Numbered from the stretch's first letter, positions 17,862 to 26,542 are shown. The stretch: 64,000 nucleotides of DNA from Paenibacillus tritici (GCF_013204885.1 NZ_JABMKX010000007.1:248001-312000); one strand, 5' to 3'. Notes: generated from the sequence alone by a model not told the origin. Made by a program: numbers and translations.

Positions 17862-18545
17862 CTAATCACCAACCTTATAGCCTAAACCGCGTACCGTTTT
17901 GATCAGAGCCGGCTGCTCTGGATTATCCTCCAGCTTTTCCCTTAGCCTTTTGATATAAACCGTTAACGTGTTGTCATTCACGAAGTCGCCGGCCACGTCC
18001 CAGATTTGCTCCAAGAGCTGATTCCTGGTGAGGACCTGTCCAACGTGGTTGCCAAAGATCAGCAATAAGCGGTATTCCAAGGCGGTTAGCGAAATTTCGG
18101 CACCGTTTTTATATACTTTGCCTTCCAGCGTATGGATGCGCACATTGTCAATGTCAATGACCGCTCCTGCATGGGACAGCTTCTGGTATCTCCGCAAGAC
18201 GGACTTGATCCGGGAGAGAAGCTCGCGAACCCGAAAAGGTTTGGTAATGTAATCATCGGCTCCCATATCGAGTCCCATCACGACATTGACCTCATCATCA
18301 ATCACTGTTAAGAAAATGACCGGGATATCCCGTCGTTCCTTCACCATCTTGCATAATTCATAGCCCGTTCCGTCTGGAAGCTGTAAATCGAACAGGCACA
18401 AAGTGAACTGATCGATGTCTTCGGCGAGCACCTTTCGGGCTGAAGCGGCATCATGGCAGAGAACAGTCCAATAACCCTCTTGCTGCAGCGAATATTCCAG
18501 TCCCGACGCGATCGTCTTATCATCTTCAACTAATAATATTTTCAT
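17862..18545 (-). CDS. OmpR-family response regulator
   Basis: 227 residues: receiver domain with the acidic pair (LLVEDD), phosphorylation site Asp53 (LCLFDLQLPDG) and the conserved Lys in DDYITKPF; winged-helix domain with SLTALEYRLLLIF, and GQVLTRNQLLEQIWD and RGLGYKV. The start at 18545 is chosen because AAGGATG precedes it; the frame extension to 18593 lacks an RBS. First gene of the regulator-kinase-vanZ-ABC series. Confidence 0.95.
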   Translation of the reverse strand: MKILLVEDDKTIASGLEYSLQQEGYWTVLCHDAASARKVLAEDIDQFTLCLFDLQLPDGTGYELCKMVKERRDIPVIFLTVIDDEVNVVMGLDMGADDYITKPFRVRELLSRIKSVLRRYQKLSHAGAVIDIDNVRIHTLEGKVYKNGAEISLTALEYRLLLIFGNHVGQVLTRNQLLEQIWDVAGDFVNDNTLTVYIKRLREKLEDNPEQPALIKTVRGLGYKVGD

Positions 18546-18595
18546 CTGAAGGTCATCCTTATGATTGATTTTAGAACATTTAATGAATTCCACGA

Positions 18596-20839
18596 CTACA
18601 CAATCTCTTTATTATAATGCCCTCTTGTGTCTGTTTCCTGATTGAAGACAGCATTATTCATCGAGCCATTCAATTTGCCTGAGGCCATATGAATGACGTT
18701 CACAACCTGCTCTTTAGATTCAACTGTGAAGTTTAATCGGAGTGCCTCGATTCCTTTGAGGTCTGGCAGCTCATCCAACAGATTAAGCATCTTCCCATTA
18801 AGAATAGTCGCTGTACAATCCTCATGGGAAAGGATAGGGAACGTTCCTTGCTCATCTTTTAACTCATAGCTCTTCGTTCTGCAAATTCTGCATTGATTCA
18901 TTTTTCTCATCGGACAATATTTGGTAAACATCAACGGGGCCTTGCCATACACAATCATTTCCAGCGCAGGATAGCCGTCATTTTCTTCAACATAGGCATT
19001 TATTACATCTTCAATTTGGCTCTTATTCAACTCATAAGATAAAGTGACCCGTTTGGCACCTAATTTATATAATTCATAGCAGCTAGTGGCATTAATAACA
19101 TTTAGAGAATAGTCCGTAACAAACGGATTGGTTTCTCTGTAGTGATGAATTCCGCCATATCCTCCGATTAGCAGCTGTCCTTCTTGTTCCTTATAATCAT
19201 TCTGATTTCTTCTAACCACATTGTCAAAATAGATTTCCTTAATTCCACAGCTCACGCAAGCATCATACTGTTCCTGATTCGTTACAGAGGCCGTAAGGTA
19301 TGGTTGTACAGGGGCAAAGCTTATTTTTTCTTTTGCTTTCACAGCCTTGATTCTTTTCTGCTGGCTGTTAAGCTTTAAGTCATATAAGCCCAGTACAATA
19401 TCTCTTCTTGCTGCATTTAACAGTTTAGCTGGAATAAATGCATTGCATTCCTCATAATCGACCTGATGAAGTTCAAATATCGTATCATTTAATCTGGAGA
19501 TTTGCTTGATGACCTGGTCTTTCGTTGTTGGATTATTAATGGCTTCGCCTAGTATTTCCTCACTTTCATAGGAATAATTACAGCCTAAGCCCTCCGCCTC
19601 TATGACAAGCTTTGAACCTGGATATGCATATACTCTAATATCGAGGTTGAACCGCTTAAATTCTTTTTCCAGTGAGGCTTCTAATTCTTTGTGATAGAAA
19701 TAATCCTTCGTTTTATATACTACATCTCCCTTAGACATCTTTTCTTTGACTTTGATATAGCAGACATCATCAGCTGTGTTGATTAAGTCGCCGTCTTTGT
19801 TGTATAGCTTGGCAACCGTTAAATTAACATCTTCATTGTTATGGCTTATTCGGATGGTATCGTTCTGATTTAAAGGACGTGTAAGGGTTATTTCATACGT
19901 GTCTTTAATAACCTTGCTGATTGTTCCAATTTCATAACCAAAGTTATTAGGTTTTAAGATGTTTGTAATATTTCTCTTATCTTCGTGGAACAAATACCCT
20001 TTAGTAAATGTTCTATTGAATGTTTTTTTCAGATTTTCTTTGTCTTCTGCTGTTATTTTATGATCTAAGGCCATGCGATATTTGGATACAACGTTGGCAA
20101 CATACGTAGGTGCCTTCATTCGGCCTTCTATTTTCAAAGAATCGACTTCATTTAAATCATGGATATAATCAATTGTGTTTAAGTCCTTAGTAGATAGAAT
20201 ATAGCTTTTCCCTAATGATGTATCTGTTGTCTTATCAATCAGGTCGTATTCCTTACGGCATGAACCCACACATCTTCCGCGATTTGCGCATCGATTGCCG
20301 AGTAATCCTGACATTAGACAATTTCCCGAATAAGATACACATAACGCACCGTGAATGAAAATTTCTAAAGGGATGTCAGCTACTCTTTTGATCTCTTTGA
20401 CTGTTTCAATCTTAACCTCACGGGACAGAACCACTCTTTTAGCACCAAGTTCTTTGAATAATAAAGTTCCGTCTACATCGTCTATTCCCATCTGAGTGGA
20501 ACAATGTGCTTCCATATCAACAAAGTTTTTAACGATATAATCAAAAGCCGTCAGGTCCTGGACGATAATGCCATCCACACCGATTTCATTTAATTCGCGG
20601 ATCTGCTCTTTCATCTCTTCCACTTCGTTTTCGAATACGATGGTATTCATTGTAACATAGAGTTTAACGTCCCTCAGATGCGCATACGTAACAGCCTCTT
20701 GTAACGATTCCAGATCAAAATTAGATGAGTATGCACGTGCACCAAATTTTTGCATGCCTAAGTATACTGCATCACAACCATTAGATATTGCAGCCTTTAA
20801 AGCTTCCATATTTCCTGCTGGCGCTAATAATTCAGTCAT
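18596..20839 (-). CDS. U32 family peptidase-like protein (RlhA/TrhP type, long form)
   Basis: 747 residues. It begins ELLAPAGNMEALKAAISNG and contains the U32 signature in EIFIHGALCVSYSGNC with the following cysteines (CLMSGLLGNRCANRGRCVGSC), which in this family hold an Fe-S cluster. Relatives E. coli RlhA and B. subtilis TrhP1/2 hydroxylate rRNA or tRNA bases, so an RNA-hydroxylation role is more likely than proteolysis. The C-terminal half has the extra DUF3656-like domain and a second cysteine set (KYCPMRKMNQCRICR). RBS AAGGA before the ATG. It is 50 bases before the response regulator gene but probably a separate unit. Confidence 0.88.
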   Translation of the reverse strand: MTELLAPAGNMEALKAAISNGCDAVYLGMQKFGARAYSSNFDLESLQEAVTYAHLRDVKLYVTMNTIVFENEVEEMKEQIRELNEIGVDGIIVQDLTAFDYIVKNFVDMEAHCSTQMGIDDVDGTLLFKELGAKRVVLSREVKIETVKEIKRVADIPLEIFIHGALCVSYSGNCLMSGLLGNRCANRGRCVGSCRKEYDLIDKTTDTSLGKSYILSTKDLNTIDYIHDLNEVDSLKIEGRMKAPTYVANVVSKYRMALDHKITAEDKENLKKTFNRTFTKGYLFHEDKRNITNILKPNNFGYEIGTISKVIKDTYEITLTRPLNQNDTIRISHNNEDVNLTVAKLYNKDGDLINTADDVCYIKVKEKMSKGDVVYKTKDYFYHKELEASLEKEFKRFNLDIRVYAYPGSKLVIEAEGLGCNYSYESEEILGEAINNPTTKDQVIKQISRLNDTIFELHQVDYEECNAFIPAKLLNAARRDIVLGLYDLKLNSQQKRIKAVKAKEKISFAPVQPYLTASVTNQEQYDACVSCGIKEIYFDNVVRRNQNDYKEQEGQLLIGGYGGIHHYRETNPFVTDYSLNVINATSCYELYKLGAKRVTLSYELNKSQIEDVINAYVEENDGYPALEMIVYGKAPLMFTKYCPMRKMNQCRICRTKSYELKDEQGTFPILSHEDCTATILNGKMLNLLDELPDLKGIEALRLNFTVESKEQVVNVIHMASGKLNGSMNNAVFNQETDTRGHYNKEIV

Positions 20840-21076
20840 AAATTATCCTTACCTCCTACTTCAATAACCGCTCAAATTCAGCACCATTAATCATAAAATA
20901 AGAACTAAACCTAAGCTACGGCAAATAGCACAAACCAATGGTTTGCCTTATTGATTAATGTGAAGTAGACATTTGATCCTCTCTTGAACAACATATCCAC
21001 GAAATTGTATTAGTTAATTTTTCATCCGCTTTGGGGGAATTCATCAAATCGCGCAGACATCGGCTTCAGCCTGAAC

Positions 21077-21607
21077 ATGCGGGAATCAAGCGCTGCAACT
21101 GGATGCAGACGAGCGGAAGCACTTATTCGACCAATCAATAACGCAGGCATTGGCACGCATGGCCGCTTTGAGGAGATTGATCCAGAGCGCGAGCAGGAGG
21201 AAATTATGCTGAACACTGCGGCTCTTGTCGACCTGACGCATCATTTTCTGCCCGGCATGCTGGAACGCAAGGACGGAGTCGTTGTCAACGTGGCTTCAAT
21301 GGCCGCGTTTGCACCTTGCGCCTATTCGGCTGTCTACGGTGCAACCAAGGCTTTCGTGTTATCTTTCTCCGAAGCGTTGTGGGCCGAAACCCGTGGTCGC
21401 GGTGTGCGCGTCCTTACCCTGTGCCCGGGTGCGACGGATACAGGCTTTTTCGATGCTGTCGGCAGCAGGGACATGGCGGCGGGTAGCGCATTGTCCACTC
21501 CGGAGAAAGTCGTTCAAGCCGGATTTCGCGGAATCGACAAAGGCTGCAGTTATATCGTCGACGGGCGAAATAATTACCTGGCCGCTTTAAGGCTGAGTCG
21601 CTTTTAG
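21077..21607 (+). pseudogene. Truncated short-chain dehydrogenase/reductase
   Basis: The frame contains an SDR from the NNAG motif onward (PINNAGIGTHGRFEEIDPER, VVVNVASMAAFAP, YSAVYGATKAFVLSFSEAL, CPGATDTGF), with the Ser-Tyr-Lys catalytic set intact, but the N-terminal TGxxxGIG nucleotide-binding part is missing and the first 18 residues match nothing in the family. No RBS precedes the ATG. A 5'-truncated gene. Confidence 0.75.
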
Positions 21608-21617
21608 AGTCTTATTT

Positions 21618-21950
21618 TCACGCAATAGGAGTACCATTAGGTATTTCAGTATCCGGCTTTAATAGAATAACATCTCCTTTTTCCGGGACTCCTCCCAACA
21701 CTAATACTTCCGATTTGAATCCTGCAATGCGCCGGGGAGGGAAGTTGACGATTCCTATAATTTGCTTTCCTACAATTTCATCAACTCTGTAACGCTTAGT
21801 TATTTGTGCACTTGAGGATTTCATCCCGATCTCCGGTCCAAAGTCAATCTTAAGCTTGATGGCAGGGATCTTTGTTTCTTCAAAAAACTCCGCTTCCTTA
21901 ATCGTTCCGACACGAATATCGAGTGCTGCAAAATCATCAATCGTTGCCAA
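21618..21950 (-). CDS. csaA: CsaA-like tRNA-binding (OB-fold) protein, TTG start
   Basis: 110 residues, the length I recall for B. subtilis CsaA, a dimeric protein with export-related chaperone activity that also binds tRNA. Motifs: DFAALDIRVGTIKEAEFFE, KLKIDFGPEIG, KSSSAQITKRY, GKQIIGIVNFPPRRIAGFKS, EVLVLG. The TTG at 21950 is the start: GGAGGAGG is 7 bases upstream and the family begins exactly there, while an ATG reading frame to 22031 would overlap the gene before it. Follows a monooxygenase-like and an SDR gene in the same direction. Confidence 0.88.
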   Translation of the reverse strand: MATIDDFAALDIRVGTIKEAEFFEETKIPAIKLKIDFGPEIGMKSSSAQITKRYRVDEIVGKQIIGIVNFPPRRIAGFKSEVLVLGGVPEKGDVILLKPDTEIPNGTPIA

Positions 21951-21984
21951 CGGTTTACCTCCTCCACTAAAGACTTTAAGAATT

Positions 21985-22308
21985 TCACTGCGCTGGGCGG
22001 AAAGGCTGCAGGAGTCGAATCCCTTCCTCAATGGTTCCTTCCATCAGTTCTAAGAGCTGGGGCACCAGTTCCTGCATCCGTGGAACGCTCAGGTGCCGAT
22101 CGAGGGCATCCCGGTTTTCCCAGCGCTCGTAGATGATGAATGTGCCAGGCTGGCCTTCTACCTCGTGAGCCTCGTAGTCAATGTTGCCGGGGTCGTTGCG
22201 CGACGGGGTGACAGCAGCAGTCATAAATGCCTTCATCTCGGCTTCTCTCCCTGCCTTAGCTCTCGCCTCCCAGAGTACAGTAACGTAACGGTTCTTTGTA
22301 TCGTTCAT
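21985..22308 (-). CDS. Antibiotic biosynthesis monooxygenase (ABM)/quinol monooxygenase-like protein
   Basis: 107 residues of the dimeric alpha+beta barrel ABM fold: VTVLWEARAKAGREAEMKAF at the start, DPGNIDYEAHE, and FIIYERWENRDALDRHL in the middle are the family pattern. Proteins of this type act as YgiN-like quinol monooxygenases or heme/quinone-modifying enzymes. The start at 22308 follows GGGAGGA. Lies 22 bases after the SDR gene and is probably in its TetR-controlled operon. Confidence 0.85.
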   Translation of the reverse strand: MNDTKNRYVTVLWEARAKAGREAEMKAFMTAAVTPSRNDPGNIDYEAHEVEGQPGTFIIYERWENRDALDRHLSVPRMQELVPQLLELMEGTIEEGIRLLQPFRPAQ

Positions 22309-22330
22309 GCTAATTCCTCCCAATTTATAG

Positions 22331-23182
22331 TTACTGCAATTTCATCTGGCTGCGGAGCATCCGGTCGAGGAGCTTGTCGGGGAGAATACGGACCAGTCGG
22401 GTCAGCAGTGCCGAATCGCGACCGGCCGTATAGCGGGTTCGTGGATTTCTTTTGTGGATTGCGCGTGAAATCACTGCTGCCACCTTCTCAGGGCGAATAC
22501 CGTCCTTTGCCCACGTTTCAGCCTGAGCCTTCACGGAGTCAAAAAGACGATCATGGCGCCGGTGCTGGTCCGGCGTCATTAACTTGGCCAGCCGCTCCGC
22601 TGTTGTAATTCCTTGCTCCGACAGGCCAGTGCTGACACCACCCGGGGTGATCATGATAACCTTGATCCCAAACGAGGACATCTCCCTCCGGAGACTGTCA
22701 TTGATTGCTTCCATGGCAAACTTTGCTGCCGAATATATCCCGAAACCAGGCATAGAGATCTTGCCGCCAACAGAACCGATATTGACCACGCGCCCGCCGC
22801 TGTCCAGCAAGGCCGGGGTAAGCGCCTGAATAACCGCTACCTGTCCGATCACACTAACTTCGATTTGGCGGCGAAATTCATCGAGCGGAACCATCTCCAG
22901 AGGTGCATTAACGGCGATGCCGGCATTGTTGACCACTGCTCTCAATGGCCGACCAAGCGGATCTTGCACCACCCTTTCGGCCAGCGCCTTTAGTGTCTCG
23001 ATATTGGTAACATCGACGATCACCGGCTCGATATTTTCGTGTTTGATATTGTCGGCATCTTCCTGACGGCGAACCCCCGCCAAAACGTGAAATCCTTCAG
23101 CGGCGAGCTGCTCCGCGGTAGCCCTACCGATGCCGCTGGACGTACCTGTGACGACGACCAGTTCTTGAGTTTTGATTGGCAT
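22331..23182 (-). CDS. SDR family NAD(P)-dependent oxidoreductase
   Basis: 283 residues with the full classical SDR set: TGTSSGIG (cofactor), NNAGIAV, catalytic Ser in VVNIGSVGG, YSAAKFAME (Y-x-x-x-K), ITPGGVSTG. AGVRR after the second strand points to NADP use. The start at 23182 has AGGAGGG upstream. Promoter TAGACA-N17-TACAAT is covered by three copies of the TetR operator, so the gene is repressed by the regulator at 23389. Confidence 0.92.
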   Translation of the reverse strand: MPIKTQELVVVTGTSSGIGRATAEQLAAEGFHVLAGVRRQEDADNIKHENIEPVIVDVTNIETLKALAERVVQDPLGRPLRAVVNNAGIAVNAPLEMVPLDEFRRQIEVSVIGQVAVIQALTPALLDSGGRVVNIGSVGGKISMPGFGIYSAAKFAMEAINDSLRREMSSFGIKVIMITPGGVSTGLSEQGITTAERLAKLMTPDQHRRHDRLFDSVKAQAETWAKDGIRPEKVAAVISRAIHKRNPRTRYTAGRDSALLTRLVRILPDKLLDRMLRSQMKLQ

Positions 23183-23219
23183 AGTAACCCTCCTAAATTT
23201 GATAAGATACAGATCACTG

Positions 23220-23281
23220 TATAGCACCGCTATAGGGTCATTGTAGCACCGCTATATCACTTTGTCTATAGCGGTGCTATA
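23220..23281 (-). promoter_or_regulatory. SDR promoter with three TetR operator copies
   Basis: TATAGCACCGCTATA at 23220-23234, TGTAGCACCGCTATA at 23242-23256 and TATAGCGGTGCTATA at 23267-23281. On the minus strand TAGACA (23263-23268) and TACAAT (23240-23245) are 17 bases apart, so the operators cover -35, -10 and the start of transcription. Confidence 0.85.
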
Positions 23282-23339
23282 CTTTTTCTCTAAAGTATTG
23301 TCCTGCGGTCTGAACTAATGCTCGCACCCTCCAAACATA

Positions 23340-23384
23340 AAAAAAATCGCCATCCTCCTGGAGGTCCAGGTTGGATAGGCGATC
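23340..23384 (-). terminator. Terminator of the tetR gene
   Basis: On the minus strand ATCGCC with TCCAACCTGGACC pairs with its complement (GGTCC, GGAT, GGCGAT), followed by eight T. It is 5 bases past the stop codon. Confidence 0.85.
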
Positions 23385-23388
23385 TTTC

Positions 23389-23982
23389 TTATGCCTCTTC
23401 TAGATTAGGCCTTTTCTTGAAATCTCCAGGCTCTGTCAAAATGATCTGCATTACGCTTTCCCGAATAAGATCAACATCGTCGGGTTGGGGCGGGGGTGAC
23501 TTACGAAACTGGGCCGTCACATACAGCCAAGCGGCCGTATTGGCGGAAGCCCAGACCAGATCTGCGGCTGCTTGAGCGGACACAGCCAGTTTGCCTTCGG
23601 CGGCGACTCTCTGAACATTTTGTACTAGGGCTTGGTGCGATTGATCTGCCGCCTCGATATGGGCGCCCTCAAGCAACCGCCCCATCATAGCCGCATAAAT
23701 CCGGGGACGGGCAGCCGCAAAACGGACATAGTCATCCCATCCTTGACGAAGAGCCCTCTCTGGAATAGTCGACTCCACTGCGGTAATCTTACTTTCCAAT
23801 AACTGTTTGAATGCTTCCACTATAGCTGCACTCAGGAGTCCATCGGCATTGCCGAAATGATGGTAGAGTGTAGGAGCCGTAACCTGTGCGATCTTAGTTA
23901 CGGCTCGCGTCGAAAATTGGGCTCCGCCCCCTTCTTCGAGTACCTTAAGAGCAGCTGCTAATATTTTGTCATAGGTTTTCAT
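23389..23982 (-). CDS. TetR family repressor, likely leaderless mRNA
   Basis: 197 residues. N-terminal HTH: YDKILAAALKVLEEGG, FSTRAVTKIAQVTAPTLYHHF; the C-terminal ligand domain is TetR-like. The ATG has no Shine-Dalgarno sequence. Instead TATAAT ends exactly 6 bases before it, with TGGACA 17 bases further upstream, so transcription should begin at or next to the A of the ATG. An operator copy overlaps this -10, implying autorepression. It controls the SDR-ABM-csaA direction downstream. Confidence 0.92.
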   Translation of the reverse strand: MKTYDKILAAALKVLEEGGGAQFSTRAVTKIAQVTAPTLYHHFGNADGLLSAAIVEAFKQLLESKITAVESTIPERALRQGWDDYVRFAAARPRIYAAMMGRLLEGAHIEAADQSHQALVQNVQRVAAEGKLAVSAQAAADLVWASANTAAWLYVTAQFRKSPPPQPDDVDLIRESVMQIILTEPGDFKKRPNLEEA

Positions 23983-23988
23983 ACCAGC

Positions 23989-24017
23989 ATTATAGCAGTG
24001 CTATATGCAAATGTCCA
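23989..24017 (-). promoter_or_regulatory. tetR promoter with overlapping operator
   Basis: TGGACA (24012-24017), 17-base spacer, TATAAT (23989-23994) on the minus strand. The operator TATAGCAGTGCTATA covers 23991-24005. Only 6 bases separate the -10 from the start codon. Confidence 0.85.
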
Positions 24018-24155
24018 TGACGAAGGTTATCCGCTCCAAGTGTGCCGCTTGCTTCTCTGATATTTTAGTAATAGAATGATACGGGCGGATTAACTTGGCT
24101 TTGTCATCATTTACATCACCCAACTTTAAAATTCACTAGTAAGGTTTGATCCCCT

Positions 24156-24401
24156 ATGTATTTAAAGATATTTATAGTGATTGGTATTGCCTGGCTAATG
24201 TTTTATAGTATATACTCAGCCTACAAAAAGGACCGTAATCCTCAAAACACATCTTTGAGTTTTATAATTACTTTTACATTGTTTGGTGTGTCTCTTTTAC
24301 TGGCAGATAAAACAGATTATTCTTATATATTGGTGCTAATCAGCATAGCTATCCTTATTCATAATATCAGTATTTTTTTTGGCAGACGGAGAAAGAAGTA
24401 A
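24156..24401 (+). CDS. Small hydrophobic membrane protein, unknown
   Basis: 81 residues with three predicted membrane segments (about 4-20, 33-50 and 56-75) and a basic end (GRRRKK). The RBS is weak (AAGG 10 bases upstream). No family recognised. AT-rich compared with its neighbours. Confidence 0.5.
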   Translation: MYLKIFIVIGIAWLMFYSIYSAYKKDRNPQNTSLSFIITFTLFGVSLLLADKTDYSYILVLISIAILIHNISIFFGRRRKK

Positions 24402-24458
24402 GCGAATAGCAGGGTTGCAAAAGGGTGTGATTTCACAACCCCGTGTCATTGACATCCA

Positions 24459-25325
24459 CTACCGGAAATTCTCCACACACTCCTGCAGAAAAGCTTCCAG
24501 CTTGCGCGGCTCTCTGCCGAGCAGGCGCCTCACCGTGTCATTTGGACTTTCTGGAACCACCCTGGACATGGTTTGAATCTCCACAACGTGGTTCGCCAGC
24601 CAAGGAGGCATATGCCCGTGCTCGATAAGATTACCGAGTAGTTCTTGGGGTTCCATATTGATGTAACTTATTGGCCGATGGAGCAGGGCGGACAGCCGGG
24701 CTGCGATCTGAGGATAGCTGAAAATCTCTGAACCCGTAAGCGTGTATATTTGGCCTGTGACCTCAGGGTTAGTTAGAGCTTCTGCGGCAACATCTGCGAT
24801 ATCGCGGCAGTCAATGAAGTTACACGGTGAATGGCCCATGGAGCCGAAGAAAACATTTTGGGTTGTAATCGTCGGTGCAAAGCGCATTAGGTTTTGCATG
24901 AATGCATACGGGCGCAACACGGTATGGGTGAGACCTGATTCCCTCAGCACTTGCTCGATTTCTTGATGCCAGCCCGCCACTGCTACTGGAGAGCTCTGCT
25001 CAAAGGCAGGGCTGGATATTTTCACGATGTGCTCGATTCCAGATTGGCCTGCAATCTGAATGATTGAAGTTTCCAATTCAATTTGTCTTGGACTGTTGGA
25101 CATGGCGAGGAAGAGCTGGCTGGCACCTGTACATGCGCGGCGCAGCGATTCGGGGTCAGCAGCATCTGCCCCTACGACCTCGATAGCTGATCGGCCCTTT
25201 TCTCCGATCTGCTTACGCAACTTCTCCGGCTCTCTGCTCAGAGCCCTGACGGGCACGCCAAGATCAGCCAAACGTTCCACCAGCGCACTACCTATCGTAC
25301 CTGTTGCTCCCACAATAACTATCAT
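24459..25325 (-). CDS. NmrA-like NAD(P)-binding protein (atypical SDR)
   Basis: 288 residues. MIVIVGATGTIGSALVERL is the cofactor motif, followed by VRALSREPEK, QLFLAMSNSP, and the NmrA/QOR2-like middle part (HIVKISSPAFEQSSP, HTVLRPYAFMQNL). The usual catalytic Y-x-x-x-K is absent, so it may be a quinone reductase or a redox sensor. Start at 25325 by RBS AAGGAG; it overlaps the stop of the preceding membrane gene by 4 bases. Operon controlled by the MarR regulator at 25959 (shared operator). Confidence 0.85.
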   Translation of the reverse strand: MIVIVGATGTIGSALVERLADLGVPVRALSREPEKLRKQIGEKGRSAIEVVGADAADPESLRRACTGASQLFLAMSNSPRQIELETSIIQIAGQSGIEHIVKISSPAFEQSSPVAVAGWHQEIEQVLRESGLTHTVLRPYAFMQNLMRFAPTITTQNVFFGSMGHSPCNFIDCRDIADVAAEALTNPEVTGQIYTLTGSEIFSYPQIAARLSALLHRPISYINMEPQELLGNLIEHGHMPPWLANHVVEIQTMSRVVPESPNDTVRRLLGREPRKLEAFLQECVENFR

Positions 25326-25831
25326 TTTTTTCTTCTCCTTTTGGATGTCAAATGGGTGGTAACGGCGAGACGCCACCGCCATGTCACTATCGTGCTTGCT
25401 ATGAATCCGGACAACGGGAAATCCGTCCAGACACGATCGGCCCAGGCCAAGTGATGGCCCGGCATCATAAGTTCCAGTACAGCAGATGTCACCCATGCCG
25501 CGCATAGGCCATACAAGGACCCGGCTATTGCGAACCCTCCTACCACAACCAAGTGAGGTGCACCTGTGACCCATCGCATATGACCCACCCGGCTGCGCAA
25601 TATAAGGCCAATCATCAAAGCCATCAAAGCTGATGCACCGCCGATTGTGGTCAATGCTCCGATTTGAAGCCCCCTATCAGCAGTAACCAATCCCCCAATA
25701 CCTGCCATGATGGCAGGAGCAGCATAGGCCATTACAACTTCACGCCATAGTGCAAAGGGCTTTTTTCTGGAACCCACCGTCTTGATACCGTAAGCATCAT
25801 CTGGCGGATTCGGGTATTTCATCTGGTTCAT
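25322..25831 (-). CDS. Integral membrane protein, unknown
   Basis: 169 residues with about four membrane segments (roughly 35-52, 57-78, 92-118 and 138-150) and a basic C-terminus (SKRRRKK). No domain recognised. RBS GGAAGGGG precedes the ATG. Translationally coupled to the NmrA-like gene; the operator TTAGG-N2-CCTAA lies about 58 bases upstream. Confidence 0.75.
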   Translation of the reverse strand: MNQMKYPNPPDDAYGIKTVGSRKKPFALWREVVMAYAAPAIMAGIGGLVTADRGLQIGALTTIGGASALMALMIGLILRSRVGHMRWVTGAPHLVVVGGFAIAGSLYGLCAAWVTSAVLELMMPGHHLAWADRVWTDFPLSGFIASTIVTWRWRLAVTTHLTSKRRRKK

Positions 25832-25888
25832 TTCGTTGCCCCTTCCTTCTCTGAGATCATTCCGTCGAGTGCTTTCAGCGAGATATAA

Positions 25889-25900
25889 TTAGGAACCTAA
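25889..25900. promoter_or_regulatory. MarR operator before the membrane protein/NmrA operon
   Basis: TTAGGAACCTAA, an inverted repeat TTAGG-N2-CCTAA. The matching site TATGGCACCTAA is in the marR promoter at 26516-26527. Confidence 0.6.
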
Positions 25901-25958
25901 CTATATAGGAGTAAAAAGAGGCTAGCATTACTAGCCCATTCTACTCATTACTGATGTT

Positions 25959-26507
25959 TCATTTTGGTTTCGAGCCTGGTTCGTCCATAAGGGCAGAGAT
26001 GCCTTGTGTAACCCGGCCCAGCAAGTCGAGGAATACGCTGCGCTCGTCTATACTGAGTAAGCCCACCGTAGCCTCCAGCCAAGCGAAATGCTCAGGAGCC
26101 ATTTCACGTAGCTTCTTCGCTCCTTCTTCCGTCAAAATAACCGATTTCTGACGGCCATCTTTTGAGCTTAACCGTCTAGATACTAGGCCATCCCGTTCAA
26201 GAATGTCGATCAGACCAGTCACTGTAGCACGTGTAACGCCTAGATGCTCTGCTAATTGCGAAGGCAACTCTTCTCCTTCGTAATCTTCGAGATCTGCCAA
26301 TACACGATATCTGCCTGTTGATAAGCCGAATCTGGAGAAATGAATCTCCGAGGCCTGACCAAGCTGGGCTCCCGCTGCCATTAGCCTAGACGCGACGAGT
26401 ATAGCCTGTGCGTCTATGTCCAGGTTATAGCGATCAATCTGACGCTTGGATTGTACAAGGGAGGGGATTGCCTCCATGTCATTTATTTTTCTATTGTTGT
26501 TGTTCAT
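25959..26507 (-). CDS. MarR family regulator, likely leaderless mRNA
   Basis: 182 residues: winged HTH (FGLSTGRYRVLADLEDYEGE, LPSQLAEHLGVTRATVTGLI, LERDGLVSRRLSSKDGRQKS). The ATG at 26507 is chosen because TTGACA-N17-CATACT ends 6 bases before it, which would place the transcript start on this ATG; the ATG at 26513 touches the -10 and cannot be in the message. No Shine-Dalgarno is present before any candidate. It probably represses itself and the operon at 25831. Confidence 0.88.
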   Translation of the reverse strand: MNNNNRKINDMEAIPSLVQSKRQIDRYNLDIDAQAILVASRLMAAGAQLGQASEIHFSRFGLSTGRYRVLADLEDYEGEELPSQLAEHLGVTRATVTGLIDILERDGLVSRRLSSKDGRQKSVILTEEGAKKLREMAPEHFAWLEATVGLLSIDERSVFLDLLGRVTQGISALMDEPGSKPK

Positions 26508-26513
26508 ACACAT

Positions 26514-26542
26514 AGTATGGCACCTAATTACTTTTGTGTCAA
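26514..26542 (-). promoter_or_regulatory. marR promoter with operator
   Basis: TTGACA (26537-26542), 17-base spacer, CATACT (26514-26519) on the minus strand. The operator TTAGG-N2-CCATA covers 26516-26527. Confidence 0.75.

Noticed and set aside
15820..18545. Vancomycin resistance operon
   Set aside because: VanS/VanR-like and VanZ-like proteins are present but no vanH, vanA/B ligase or vanX; the ABC genes point to a peptide-sensing module instead.
24405..24440. Terminator after the small membrane protein
   Set aside because: GGGTTG...CAACCC can pair but the stem is short and no T tract follows.
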